Both the position numbers and the translations under genes were made by a program. DNA of 64,000 nt from Bolinopsis microptera (lineage: Eukaryota > Ctenophora > Tentaculata > Lobata > Bolinopsidae). Location: the NCBI RefSeq assembly GCF_026151205.1, contig NC_087078.1, forward strand, positions 3,613,675 through 3,677,674. Reading direction: 5' to 3'. Below are positions 44,340-56,728 of the stretch, in pieces (the stretch's first letter is position 1; each line of letters opens with the position of its first letter). A model generated the notes under the pieces. That model was not told the origin of the DNA and ran no database searches. It saw nothing but the letters and a program-made list of their open reading frames with translations.

Positions 44340-44790
44340 AGTGTGGCAAAGCTAACCCGGTCCCCTGAAAAGTGGTTACTGGAGGAAGAAGTGCCAGGAA
44401 TTCTCGCTATCAGTGTGTCCTCGTAGTCAGAGTTGACATCCCTAACACTGTCTTATCACGAGCCTGTGTCTAGCGTGTGTCAGCCCTAACGCATTAGCTG
44501 TCTTAACTGAAAAGACCTGAAAAGTGGTTACTGGAGGGAGAAGTGCCAAGACTACTCATTATCAGTGTGTCCTTGTAGTCAGGATGAGCAAATTGGAATC
44601 CCTAGCTCTGTGGTGGGTGACTTCGATGGGACCTGAAAGCTGAAAGAGAATTTCCTGGTGATTTAATAGCTCTTAGAGCTATGTATCTGTGTCTAACGTA
44701 TCGTCGTTTGTGTGTGTACTATCTTGTAACCTGATATCTGAAAGAGAAATTTCCTGGTGCTTGGTAGCTGTTAGTGTTGACTTCCTGGTT
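44340..44790. repeat. Imperfect tandem duplications
   Basis: CCTGAAAAGTGGTTACTGGA recurs at about 44363 and 44516, followed by GAAGTGCCA and TATCAGTGTGTCCT in both. GCTGAAAGAGAATTTCCTGG (44638) and a similar string (44730) form another pair. Probably internal repeats of the decayed element. Confidence 0.7.
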
Positions 44791-45159
44791 CCTATGGGAA
44801 CTTTGAGTTGGCAAGTCCCAACCTTTGTACTCAACAAGAGAGCACACCACCCGTTAGTGCCAACCAGGCCACACCACGTGGAGGTTCGGAGAGGATTTCG
44901 TGACCCATTTGCTAAAGATATTGTTACAATTGATTCTTCAAAAAGAAGTTTATATTTTTCAAGTTAAATTTGTTTGAAAAATTTGAAAAATCACACTGAA
45001 TGACCAATTAATTTGGAATGCGAGCAAGCTCTAACTAGTCAAAGTAATCTAGGTAAACTATAGGTAAAAATATATTATTAATCATAAGCTAAAATGTACT
45101 GATCTTTGTATTCTAAATGGGGAAAAGAAGAAACATTGTCAGTCAGTCGAGAAAATTGT

Positions 45160-45381
45160 CAGTCAGGCTATATGGCAGCTTTGTAGATGTTGTGACAATG
45201 CTAGTAGTGGTCCCAGGCTTGCGACTGGAATTGCGGTGTTAAATCGATTTAACGGTATACCAACGATCCACCTCCCACTTGTTGTTTGGTACTTAGCATT
45301 AATAGTGTTAGCTGTAGCCATTTATAGCAAGAATCTTAAAACTAAAGGGGATGACAAGGAAAAGAGGAAGGAAAAAGGATA
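45160..45381 (+). CDS. Possible last exon of an unidentified membrane protein
   Basis: A frame without any ATG ends in a hydrophobic span (LPLVVWYLALIVLAVAIYS) followed by a very basic tail (KNLKTKGDDKEKRKEKG) and TAA. AG dinucleotides near 45160 and 45212 could be acceptors, but the pyrimidine tracts are poor. No upstream exon was found. Weak. Confidence 0.22.
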
Positions 45382-46361
45382 ACGGAACAAACAATTAATT
45401 TAAGTATTTACAGGAGCATTAGTTATTGTAATTACAAGCTTCAATAATAAATTACTGACTAAAACATCCAATTAAAATGACACTTGGTACGCTCGCCCAT
45501 TTTCACTGGTCAGTCTGAACTTCGGTTTAGCACGTTGTACACTTATTCACCTAAGTTTCAGAATTTTTTCAGTTTAGCAGAGTTAGTACCCGTGTTTCAA
45601 TAAAATAAAAAGATATCAGGGGAGTTTTTTAATAATGTTATGGTCATCTAGAATACCGAACTTCCTAATGGAACAATTTAAAAGTAAAACACTGGATAAG
45701 TTGAACAATTGATTTGGCAATAAATTGTTGCTGAACGGTAACAGAACCACTTTTCTTTTCCCTTCCCTCTTAATTAGAAATTAGAAATTAATCTCAGTCT
45801 CAATTCTGTTCTTTTGGTCTAGTCTGTAAGTGTACTTTGTACTAAATCTTCAATTTTTGTTTTATATGGTATTTTTAAACGATTCTACCCAATTTTTCTT
45901 TACACAGCTTACACTTCCGACACCATCTTCATCTTCGATGTTCGATACAACGCGGAAAGCCGGAGTTTAAAGCTAACCCTACACACACTAGCTTAAGCTA
46001 TGTGTAAAACCATGTTTAGCTTTTGTTTACAGAGGGGAGGGGTTTTAAAAGTGGTCAAAATGTGATTACGTAATACTAATAGTAATATTAATACTAATAT
46101 GCGAACGACTCCTGTTCCCTAAATGAGTCGGAAAATATTTGATTTAATTTTGTTAACCATGGTATGCTAAGTCTAACAAGCACCAAAATCGATCTTAAAC
46201 AAATTATACAAAAGTTAATTTTTGTTAGTTTTTTTCAAAAATCATCAAAAGTTCTCATGCTTCTCATATTACGAATCCCCGCATTTCCCTCATTACTTTT
46301 ACAAAGTTCATTTTGTTCCTCGGCAGAGTCAGAACTTCAAAACTCTGAGTCTAACTTTTTT

Positions 46362-46553
46362 GTTGAGTAGTTCTATCTCATGAAAATTAATTAAATTTCA
46401 CAATTGTCAGTTCATGAGAATGATCCCCTGACCCCTGGTCCCAGCTGGCAACTAAACTATATTGTTGAGTAGTTCCATCTCATGAGAATTTATCAAATTA
46501 TACAATTCTCAGTCCTGAGAATGATCCCCTGGTCCCATCTGGCAACTTTTTAA
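46362..46553. repeat. Tandem duplication, two units of about 95 bp
   Basis: The unit starting TTGAGTAGTTCTATCTCATG and ending CCCAGCTGGCAACT occurs twice with small differences (46362 and 46465). Confidence 0.85.
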
Positions 46554-47084
46554 TTGATTATTTAGCTACCAGAAGCAACATTTCTACCACGTTATCATGA
46601 ATTGACCTTTTTAAGAATAAGCAGCAGTTCTTGTGAGTTGTGACGTAACTGATAGAAGGATATAAAATGGAGTATCTAAGTACATGTATTTGACATCCAA
46701 AATTAATTTTTGGCAGTATCCAAGAAGTCAGAGCCCCGACCCAGTCCGCAGACCAATTCTTTGTTTTAGTAAAGCATGGAATTGGGGGAGGGGGATCCAA
46801 CCGGCTTAAATCAATTTAAGCCTGAATTTTATTGAAACTTGTTTTAGAGATAGCTAGTTTACCAACAAACTATATAACATGAGACCAAACTTTTGTGGGG
46901 TCCTGACTCCTGGACCCCAACCGCCCACAGCGGTTGTAGTTGGCTTGTCAACTTTCCGTTATACTATTACTTATAATAATGATAATTTCCGTTATTCTTA
47001 TTTAATTTTACTAATATCAACCTATGATTCGCTCAAACAAACGATCGCGATAATCGTTACCTAATTTCACCCTTTCTATCAAAG

Positions 47085-47402
47085 ATGTACAAGATGTTAA
47101 CCTTGGTGATGATGTTGCTGATGCTGATGACTTCGGTCGGAGGATGCTCACTAGAGGAGAAGGAGGAAATGGCGCAGCTCGATCTGGACAACGCAGCTGC
47201 AGCAGCGTGTTTGGATGCATTTTGGAAAATCTCTGATAGTCCTCGAGTCACCTATTTCCTACCCAAAGAGGACACGGTATCCTGTGAAGACCAATGTGGC
47301 GAGACAAAATACACCTTCGGGTACGCGGAAGTGGCTATCCAGGGAAGTTTAAAAGAGGGTGTTTCTTTTTACCATAGATTCTGCTGCTGTCGGTATCCAT
47401 AG
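47085..47402 (+). CDS. Cysteine-rich secreted-peptide paralogue B
   Basis: A 105-residue single-exon protein. Residues 1-20 form a clear signal peptide (MYKMLTLVMMLLMLM followed by a small-residue cleavage region, SVGGCS). A short acidic/Ala-rich segment follows (LDLDNAAAAAC). The rest is a Cys domain: SCEDQCGETKYT, AEVAIQGS, and a terminal FCCCRYP. It should be secreted, with disulphides among the C-x3-C and CCC cysteines. The 5' flank (TAATAATGATAATTTCCGTT) and the 3' UTR are shared with locus A 5 kb upstream, so the two arose by local duplication. I recognise no family; it could be a defence, venom or matrix peptide, and the sequence does not decide. Confidence 0.75.
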   Translation: MYKMLTLVMMLLMLMTSVGGCSLEEKEEMAQLDLDNAAAAACLDAFWKISDSPRVTYFLPKEDTVSCEDQCGETKYTFGYAEVAIQGSLKEGVSFYHRFCCCRYP

Positions 47403-48595
47403 ATCCAAAAACTTGTTAATAATAAGCTCTTGTCATAGAACAATTCCTGTAATAGGCAATAGCTAGTAAAATCGTCGGGAATTTGGATTGAATTTTATAT
47501 TTTCTTAACTGAAATGATTTTCCGTATACAAGCGATATTGTTACTGTAACTGGTTCTTCACAAAGGAGTTTTATTTTTCCAGTTAAATTTGTTAGTAAAC
47601 TAAAAAATACTTTTACATAAATAAATGAAATCAAATCTTGTAGAAATATGAAATTTTTATCCAGTAATAAAAATCATACTTCAAATACCAATTAATTCGA
47701 TGTAAGCAGCAGTATACGGGGAAACTGTTGATTGGTATTTCAGTATACAATGGGGTGCCATATGCTTTCGTCATGGATGATGATTAATCACTCTACACTC
47801 GACTGTCACATGCAATTTAACCCGTTCTCTATGTGGCCCTGAATGATCATTCGAAACCCTAATCCTCTAATCTTATCCCAACCCTAACAAAAGCATATGC
47901 TGAAACCCTGAACCCTAACAAAAAGTTAGACCAACTTCCTTATAAGGTCATATCACGCCAATATCTCGCCGGGGGAGCATTTTAACCCTATGTCATGGGG
48001 GGTTATTCGGGATCAGCGTCCGAAAATACATCGATCCAAACAGGTTTCAACTAGCACGCTCGTTTCGTCATTCCTGATAATGACAATACGAGCTAGCCCT
48101 TATAGCTATTAGCTCGGACCTCGGTCAAGTCAAATTGACTGATCAATGATCATGGACACGATTTAAAAGTAAAACATTAGATAAGTTGAACAATTAATTT
48201 GTCAATAAATGGTACTCAGCTGTTTATAAATATCATATTAAATGCCACGAAATAATACTGGAAAATAAAATTATAGTAAATCGTGGTATTAAAATGTGCA
48301 GTGCTCTCGCTCGTTAAATCTGCTATGCGCGCCAAGAGGTTCGTACGTTTCCTTGATAAAAAAGTGAAATTTCAATAGCGCAAACTTATCGCCGCCGCCA
48401 CCAACCAAATATTTTATCAGTAACCGCCCGAAAAGCATCAACCGTTATACTCTAAAAATATTGTCGTAGGACTCAAATCAACCATCAGGGTAAACAAATC
48501 ATAGATTTAAAAGATAAGCTTGAACCAGTCTTCATACGCAATCAATTTCATCACAGTAACCAGAATAGCAAAATGTTTATTAAGTTATCTAAACT
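47403..48595. other. Intergenic: 3' UTR of peptide B, then nothing recognised
   Basis: The first 250 bp match the 3' flank of locus A. CCCTAA-like strings near 47860-47930 are scattered and not a telomeric array. Confidence 0.5.
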
Positions 48596-49820
48596 CTAAT
48601 ATGGCCGTGATCTAAAACCCCTTCCCTCCCCACTCCTTCTCAGTGGCTGTCTACGATCTCTTGGTGGGCCTCGGTCTTCAGGGGGTGATCTGATTGCCAC
48701 ATCCATGTAGTCTCCTATCTCTAATCTGAAAGGTACAGTGATTTTAGATTATCTTTTAGGAGTCAGGGACAGTTATTGAAGCAAGGAGAATATGATTGAG
48801 CCACAGGGACCGACTCTGTGACCTTTTGAATCAGTTCATTAAGTTGATGTAATTAGTAAAATTGTGACAACTGAATATGCTAACCTAACAGTTGATAATG
48901 TGACCCTATCATCAGGTCCAGTGTGGGCCACTGAAGTGGTTCCCACTTCTTTAAAGTGGTAATTTCCTCGTTTATCAGGGAATACTAGCGCAAAGTTGAA
49001 CATTGTGCCTGGGTTCAAGAGTTTGGGAGTTAGTCACTTTATACTCGTAGAAGAAATAAATAGAGAAAGGATGATGCACCTGGTGTGTAAACGCTGCTAT
49101 TTACACAAAGATCACCTTTAATTTCGATTATAGGAGCTTATATAACGTATCTAACTATGGTAGTTACCTTTGGAACTAGCTTGAGGGTGAACATCTTTAA
49201 TAAGGTTAGTTAGTTCCTTCAAGCAGGCATCCTTCCAAGTGTATATCTGTAGTTCTGTAGCAGGGACCCTCCCTCTGTGGTACGCGTCTGGTAGGTGGTG
49301 TTGACCCTGCAACAGGCGGGGTAGGGTAAAACTGTAACAGAAGGGAAACAGGGAGAAAGAGGGGAACAGGGGGTAACAGAGGGGAAAGAGAGTGTAACAG
49401 GGGTAACAGGGGGTAATGTAGGGTAACAGAGGGGTAACAGGGAGTGAGATACGGGCTAGGAAGACTGAATTTTCAGAAAGTGTGTATGATGACTAGGGTT
49501 ATTCTCACACTGAGATATGGCTGTAGAATACTTCTAAATTAGCATTAGGACAGATAAAAGTGTCTACTAAAATATCAACGTAAGATCAACGGCCATTTTC
49601 AAAAAGTTTAGTGCGCATTCTCTTGGCTCCAATACACGAACATACCCACTACCCAGATATGTCGTATCCGAGTATCCAACAGAACAACTGAATACTAAAT
49701 AATATAATTAATATTAATATAATTAAAACTAACCTCGTTAACAAATACTCTGAGAAGAAGGGGGCAAGTTTGTTCCCTATCAATGAGAGCTGCTGTGGGG
49801 GTAGTAGCAACTGATGTCAT
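48596..49820 (-). CDS. SAP18: SAP18, Sin3-associated 18-kDa protein
   Basis: Four exons, 49820-49734, 49306-49168, 49008-48885 and 48725-48596, splice in phase to 159 residues (the human protein is about 153). Diagnostic stretches are DREQTCPLLLRVFVNE (N-terminal strand), ELQIYTWKDACLKELTNLI, FNFALVFPDKRGNY and LEIGDYMDVAI, followed by an Arg/Pro-rich tail ending RPY as in other SAP18 proteins. SAP18 has a ubiquitin-like fold and acts in the ASAP/PSAP complexes on the exon junction complex and in Sin3-HDAC repression. The ATG at 49820 is the only start in frame. It lies 360 bp downstream of the PFDN4 stop on the same strand. Confidence 0.96.
49319..49445. repeat. Purine-rich GGGTAACAG minisatellite in SAP18 intron 1
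   Basis: Irregular repeats of GGGGTAACAG and GGGGAAA. On this strand the G-runs could form quadruplexes; on the transcript the tract is pyrimidine-rich and immediately upstream of the exon 2 acceptor. Confidence 0.8.
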
Positions 49821-50179
49821 CCTATATTACAAGATATTTATTAGTGAGTTATGATACAGCAGTCTGAAAGGTTTAATTGTGTATTGTTCGTGTCATGGCA
49901 CATTCAATTCAGAACTTTCAGAATACTGAAAAACAGTACCGCAAAGGCAATTTTCAATTTTATTTTTACAGGGGCAATAAAACAATGATAAGTTATACAA
50001 ATACTGCTAAAGATAAACAAATGTACATAAATTAAGAAGAAATGAGTGAGCATCTATTCCGCTATTTAGGCAATAAAACCTAATAATAATGCTCGGATGT
50101 TCTGAGCAACATTCCAGACCTCGGAATTCAAATACAAATACCAGATTTATATACAAAAACTCAAATACTTCCCGGTAAT

Positions 50180-52708
50180 TTAGTCGTACTCCAAGTTAAT
50201 AGCACTACCAAATTTACCGTACAGCTCTGATTTCAGTTCCTTCATATTGGTCTCAATATCGGCTGATTTGTCTTTGAGTGCCTGCATATCTTTATCTATC
50301 TTGGCCTTGTAGGTTGTTATCATGTTGTTGGTTTGTTCTGCTGTCATTTCTACAAATACCTCTCCTGGCGAATAGAATTGTGTTACATACCTAGTAGGTA
50401 TCTTATCTTGGAAATATCTTACATACTCAAATAATTTAGTTATAATGCTTCAATAAATAGATAAATATTGGTAACTACTTTACTCGAAACACAATAATTT
50501 TACACAGCAAAATAAAAGACAAATTTGTCTTTTTCCTGAGATTTTCCTACAGAAGAATTGTTTTATTATATCCAGCTTGAGTAAATAAATTTTTGTCCAA
50601 GATTTTAGTTACGGTTTTAATTTATAAACCTTTCCTAGATTGATATGTCTTCTAGCAGGCAGCAAATAATATTTATCTTAAAAGTATTTAAGCCCACTAA
50701 GATAACTCCTACGTGTTGTTCGAATCAACAAACAACATCGCATTTGCAGCTGTTATCTTGGTTTTGTTTTTGTTTAGATCTGGACGACGTCATGGTTATG
50801 GAAATAGCAACTCAGAGGATTCCAAACACAACATTTGAGGGGTATATCACTAAAATATCCAGCAATTTCACAAACAAACACAAGATGCCCCCAATCCTCG
50901 AGAGTTTCGAAACACAAGGAAATGTTTTTAGAGCTGGATCCAAATGTGCCCTCCTCCTTACCATGGAAACTGCTCAATATAAATTCACGCCAGTCCAGAC
51001 CAAAATTTACACAAGCTCAAAATGGAGAACGCTTACAGAAAACGAGATCTTGTTACAAATAGACGATCTGAACTGTAACAACAATGACACAGATCTCCTT
51101 CAGAATGTAACAGTATTAAACTGGAATATAGCGTGCAGCGAGAAGAACAAAACAGATTTCTACAAAAATATCCTGACTGTCATTCAAAGGACACTGCCGG
51201 ACTTTTGCTGCTTCCAAAACGTCCAACACGACTTCCGTACGTGGCTGAAAAACAGCGAAACAATCCGTGAACACTACTACCTAAGCAACAGTAACCTTGA
51301 CTACATAGACTTTGAGTCTCGCACCCACAACGGAGTCCTAACCCTGGCAAGATGGCCGGGAGAGTTTGTAGAATATCCCTTTATGGATACCCAGATAGGA
51401 GGCTGCCTTCTAGCTTACCAAACTGTTATTAGCGGAATACCTTTAGTAGTAGCTAACTCTAAACATGTGACATCTAGTAAAGGACGCACCATTAGTCATG
51501 CGCACGATATATTGAGTTGTCATGGTAACGTTATCTGGTTAGGCAACTTTGGGAACGAGCCAGATGATTGTGATGACGATATACCAGGTTTAGTGGTAGT
51601 TGATGTAGATACGGCTGGAGAAGATATTATCTCGTTTTATCAAGATGTGGAGTTGGTAGTAGAGGGCCAACACTCGGACCAACATAAGATGCTCGTGAGA
51701 TCTGATAAGATGAAGCCAAAACATTATTTTAACCTCAATATGAGGGGAGATGAAAATGGATGTGGTCTGGTTGGGGTTATACAGATAAAATAGTTGGATA
51801 TTGGGAGGAGATAGGTTTACCACAATCAAACTTGGAGGGAATTTTTAAATTTGAAAAAATGAGTAAGATATCATGTTTACTGTTTAGTGGCTCTAAAATG
51901 TAAACTCTTAGAGCAGCTGAAATCTTTAAGTATGTAGATTTTAGTGGGGAGGTGAAGCACATTTTTTTGACACTTGACAGCAACTAACTAATAAGCTTCC
52001 ACTATATTGACCAATATAAATCCAAAATAACTGTCACGTGCCAAAACATATGCCTGACCTCCCAACCAGTATCCACATTCCACATCGCACCGATACTCGA
52101 TAGATACTGTAATCACGTTAATTATGCTAATTATGTTAATTATGTATGATCTTGTGTAACTAATGCCAATTTGTCTTTATCACAGGCTTCTAACTTTAAT
52201 AGTACATAATTTTAATATAAATAACACGTGAAAAACGAAAATATCAAAACCACAATTGATATTATCACTGTAAATTAGACGATACCTAGCTGGAAGGGGA
52301 AAGAATCTTCAGATAGTTCTAGTTCCTCGACGTCCTGAGCTGCGTCTGTCAGGTTCTGCAGCTGTTTGCTCTTGGCAGTTAAGTCGTCCTGTAACATGTA
52401 TGATGGTTATAATTACCATGGTGATAATTACCATGGTTAAATTTACCATTGTGGAATGTGGATCATGCTAATTATAATTATCTGTGAAGTAATGATATCA
52501 TTCGGTGCAGTATCTTAATTGCCTATAATATATAATATACATATAATATATATATATTTATATATTTAATACGATTCTGTTATAGCTTCAGTACCTTGAT
52601 TTCGAGTAACTTGTTGTTGTATCTGGCAAATTGGTTGATCTTCTCTTGATCTTCATACTTGATATGTATCTCGTGGTCTGATACGGCTACTCCTGTTTGC
52701 TCAACCAT
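50180..52708 (-). CDS. PFDN4: PFDN4, prefoldin subunit 4
   Basis: Three coding exons, 52708-52595, 52388-52286 and 50364-50180, give 133 residues (human 134). Signature parts are the N-terminal helix with YEDQEKINQFARYNNKLLEI, the hairpin segment ending FPFQLGEVFVEM (human FQ/YQIGDVF-like), and the C-terminal coil ending LYGKFGSAINLEYD. It is a beta-type subunit of the hexameric cytosolic prefoldin, which hands unfolded actin and tubulin to the chaperonin CCT. A TTAGCAG acceptor immediately before the ATG suggests an upstream non-coding exon. Intron 2 (50365-52285) is long and contains a plus-strand gene. Confidence 0.96.
50792..51793 (+). CDS. Degenerate TDP2/EEP-fold protein nested in a PFDN4 intron
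   Basis: The frame is open from 50645, but a good acceptor (TTTGTTTTTGTTTAG, ending 50777) suggests the conserved part starts there; the first sensible Met is at 50792 (333 residues). About 115 novel N-terminal residues precede an EEP (endonuclease/exonuclease/phosphatase) domain laid out like TDP2: VLNWNIA (Asn kept), PDFCCFQNV (catalytic Glu of LQEV replaced by Asn), LVVANSKHVTSSKGR, VIWLGNFGNEP (GDxN changed to GNFG, Asp lost) and GQHSDQHKML (SDH disturbed). Two or more metal-binding/catalytic residues are missing, so it is probably not a phosphodiesterase. It has no visible intron and lies antisense to PFDN4. Family assignment is by motif order and is moderate. Confidence 0.7.
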   Translation: MVMEIATQRIPNTTFEGYITKISSNFTNKHKMPPILESFETQGNVFRAGSKCALLLTMETAQYKFTPVQTKIYTSSKWRTLTENEILLQIDDLNCNNNDTDLLQNVTVLNWNIACSEKNKTDFYKNILTVIQRTLPDFCCFQNVQHDFRTWLKNSETIREHYYLSNSNLDYIDFESRTHNGVLTLARWPGEFVEYPFMDTQIGGCLLAYQTVISGIPLVVANSKHVTSSKGRTISHAHDILSCHGNVIWLGNFGNEPDDCDDDIPGLVVVDVDTAGEDIISFYQDVELVVEGQHSDQHKMLVRSDKMKPKHYFNLNMRGDENGCGLVGVIQIK

Positions 52709-52832
52709 ATTGCCTGCTAAGAGAGGTAGCTAGTTAGGTAAATTATTACATAAATACATTTTATTATTCATAATAAGCTTCGACATGCGTGACCTAGCAT
52801 GGAACAGAAAGTGTGTACCTTAATATAATCTG

Positions 52833-53115
52833 TGCTATCAATCTCAGAAACTATATTGAGTGGGTGCTATCAATCTCAGAAACTATATTGAGTGTTTGCT
52901 ATCAATCTCAGAAACTATATTGAGTGTGTGCTATCAATCTCAGAAACTATATTGAGTGTGTGCTATCAATCTCAGAAACTATATTGAGTGTGTGCTATCA
53001 ATCTCAGAAACTATATTGAGTGTTTGCTATCAATCTCAGAAACTATATTGAGTGGGTGCTATCAATCTCAGAAACTATATTGAGTGTGTGATATCAATCT
53101 CAGAAACTATATTGA
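52833..53115. repeat. 32-bp minisatellite, about nine units
   Basis: The unit TGCTATCAATCTCAGAAACT plus ATATTGAGTGTG is repeated about nine times with GTG/TTT variants at the junction. It lies between PFDN4 and the zinc-finger genes and is expected to be length-variable. Confidence 0.95.
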
Positions 53116-53497
53116 GGTATTGATTGTGGATTGAAAGTCCTCAGCTATTAACACAGTTCAATGGACAATTTTTTTAAAGGGGCTGCAAACATGTTTTCTT
53201 TGAAAAAATATTATAACCATTTTCAGTAGATCTATCAAGTCATTCAAAATTCGCTGACGGCTACTAGTATAAACTGGACATGCCAACCCCAGAAAATAAT
53301 GAATTAATTACAGATTGATATTGATTTTAAACATAATATCCTTATCAAATGGAACTAATTATATCTTAAAATACATCAGTTACATTCCATGCATTAACAG
53401 CGTTTCTTTCCATTATGAATCAGTTGTAGTTTCACTATACAAGCGTTAACAAAAAACTAGATGCATGCGGAAAATTCCCACATTTGTACGTTTTTCC

Positions 53498-54595
53498 TCA
53501 TATAATGTGACTGCGTTGATGTCTTTTTAGATTACTCTTATCAGAGGAAGCATACGAACATTTCCCACATTTGTAGGGTTTCTCTCCATTATGAGTGCGT
53601 TGATGTGTTACAAGACTAATTTTTTGGGAGCCAGCATACGAACACTTCCCACATTTGTAGGGTTTCTCTCCATTATGAGTGCGTTGATGTGTTACAAGAC
53701 TAATTTTTTGGGAGCCAGCATACGAACACTTCCCACATTTGTAGGGTTTCTCTCCATTATGAGTGCGTTGATGTGTTACAAGACTAATTTTTTGGGAGCC
53801 AGCATAGGAACACTTCCCACATTTGTAGGGTTTTTCTCCATTATGAGTGCGTTGATGTGTTACAAGATTACTCTTTTGGGACGAAGCATAGGAACACTTC
53901 CCACATTTGTAGGGTTTCTCTCCATTATGAGTGCGTTGATGTGTTACAAGACTAATTTTTTGGGAGCCAGCATACGAACACATCCCACATTTGTAGGGTT
54001 TCTCTCCATTATGAGTGCGTTGATGTTTTACAAGATTACTCTTATCAGAGGAAGCATACGAACACTTCCCACATTTGTAGGGGTTCTTTCCATTATGAGT
54101 GCGTTGATGTGTTACAAGACTACTTTTTTGGGAGCAAGCATAGGAAAACTTCCCACATTTGTAGGGTTTCTTTCCATTATGAGTGTGTTGATGTGTTACA
54201 AGATTAATTTTTAGGGAGCAAGCATACGAACACTTCCCACATTTGTAGGGTTTTTCTCCTGATTGGATCTGCTGATGGTGATTAAAACCACTTTTATTTG
54301 AGCTTTTAGTTGTTTTTGATGGAGTGGCTGATCTCAATGGTTCTTTTGAGTTTGAATCATACTGATCACCAGTCACATCTGTATCTCTATGGTGTTCCTC
54401 AATATGTTCAATAAAGAACTTTTCGTAAAGGAAATGAGCTTGACAGTGCGGACAAATAAAACCAGCTGATTTCCCTTCTATTTCCTCCTCCTCCTCAGTT
54501 TTGATCTCCTTTTTTATCTGTGTTAAAAGATCGGAGTCTTCCTTCTTCAACAGCTCATCTGTAGCAGTAGAAGATCTTGTCTTCGGCTTGGGCAT
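53498..54595 (-). CDS. C2H2 zinc-finger protein A
   Basis: Starts at ATG 54595 (MPKPKTRSS); the codon before, TTG, is not needed. After an acidic stretch ([10 protein letters not shown]) comes an isolated C2H2 finger (CPHCQAHF, then HIEEHH), then a half finger, then nine tandem fingers of type YKCGKCSYA[14 protein letters not shown] joined by NGEKP linkers. Finger 2 of the array has lost its second Cys (CGKFSYAC). Three successive fingers (AGSQKISL) are identical, a sign of recent array expansion. It is probably a nuclear DNA-binding protein; the target is unknown. It is a tandem duplicate of the gene at 55112-56101. Confidence 0.9.
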   Translation of the reverse strand: MPKPKTRSSTATDELLKKEDSDLLTQIKKEIKTEEEEEIEGKSAGFICPHCQAHFLYEKFFIEHIEEHHRDTDVTGDQYDSNSKEPLRSATPSKTTKSSNKSGFNHHQQIQSGEKPYKCGKCSYACSLKINLVTHQHTHNGKKPYKCGKFSYACSQKSSLVTHQRTHNGKNPYKCGKCSYASSDKSNLVKHQRTHNGEKPYKCGMCSYAGSQKISLVTHQRTHNGEKPYKCGKCSYASSQKSNLVTHQRTHNGEKPYKCGKCSYAGSQKISLVTHQRTHNGEKPYKCGKCSYAGSQKISLVTHQRTHNGEKPYKCGKCSYAGSQKISLVTHQRTHNGEKPYKCGKCSYASSDKSNLKRHQRSHII

Positions 54596-54958
54596 GATCA
54601 ACTTTCCTGCTTATTTTAAATTAATATGGGCTAGGTGAAAGAGGTCAGCACGATTAAAAGAAATAAAACTTCGAAATATTAAATGTACTTTGTGATTCGA
54701 ATCTACTTTTGATCATCATTAACAGGTGCTTTCATTTGATATGACTGCGCAAAATCAATAAAATAACTACAAGTTATCATTATATAATGCTGCAAGTATA
54801 AAACAAGTACAAGATAATAAAATAGGATTAATTAACAGACATTTTCATTGAAATAATAAATTTGTTTTACGGATTGAAATCGTTTTTTTTTTATTATTTC
54901 CTTATCAAATGGAATTTACAATTAATCTTATAATTATAATATCTTATTGGTCGGGGCC

Positions 54959-54978
54959 GGGGGGGGGGGGGGGGGGGC
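54959..54978. repeat. Poly-G run, about 20 bases
   Basis: A pure G tract between the two zinc-finger genes; its length is likely inexact in any assembly. Confidence 0.9.
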
Positions 54979-55111
54979 ATATTTTAAATTTAGTCCATTT
55001 AAATTCCTTGCATTTACAGTGTTTCTTTCCAGTATGAATAAGTTGTAGTTTTACTATAGAACCGTTAACAAAAGATGCATGCAAAAAATTCCCACATTTG
55101 TAGGTTTTTCC

Positions 55112-56173
<1,062 letters not shown>

Positions 56174-56728
56174 CTATAATTTTGTTTCCCGTTCAGGCAT
56201 AATAAACTTCCCTGCATAATTCTAATAAAGCTCAAAATCAACTGGTTCAATTCAGCAAAATCTAATAAATGAACGCTGATCAGAAAAACAGATCTAGCAT
56301 AAAATCAAAGTTGAGTTTGGTTTCAAGATGCCTAAACAAAATATGCCAATAAAATTAGCTAAAAGATGCTGAATGAGAAGAACCGAATCTATAATTAGTC
56401 CATGACAAAGTTCTTGAACAATCGATGACATTAAAAAACCTCTGTATACCCTGCCTTTAGGGGAAATCAAAAAGTGCACAGTATAGAAAAAACCCGATGT
56501 AAAGCTCAGTTCACCTGATCCCAATCCTCAATATTTCTAGTCTCTCAAATAACCTGTACACTGTACAGCATATCATATTTAATATATAATATCCCATAAC
56601 GGCCTTATATATGTACGTATCGCGATGGAATACAGCTGGATATGTACTCAAATCGTCACCGAATGCGAAATTATAAATTTCTTGCACAATACTGAATACA
56701 AGAAGAGGCTCGGTATATCGAGGTACCC

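Noticed and set aside
47855-47935. Interstitial telomeric repeat (CCCTAA-like strings)
   Set aside because: Scattered and not in tandem.
49381-49440. Homing-endonuclease-like site (GGGTAACAGGGGGTAAT)
   Set aside because: It is part of an irregular GGGTAACAG minisatellite and does not match the full recognition sequence.
52833-53115. CRISPR-like array
   Set aside because: Units are contiguous with no unique spacers, and the genome is eukaryotic; it is a minisatellite.
53591-54214. 207-codon plus-strand ORF with repeated [11 protein letters not shown]
   Set aside because: It is the antisense shadow of the zinc-finger array; its periodicity equals the finger period.
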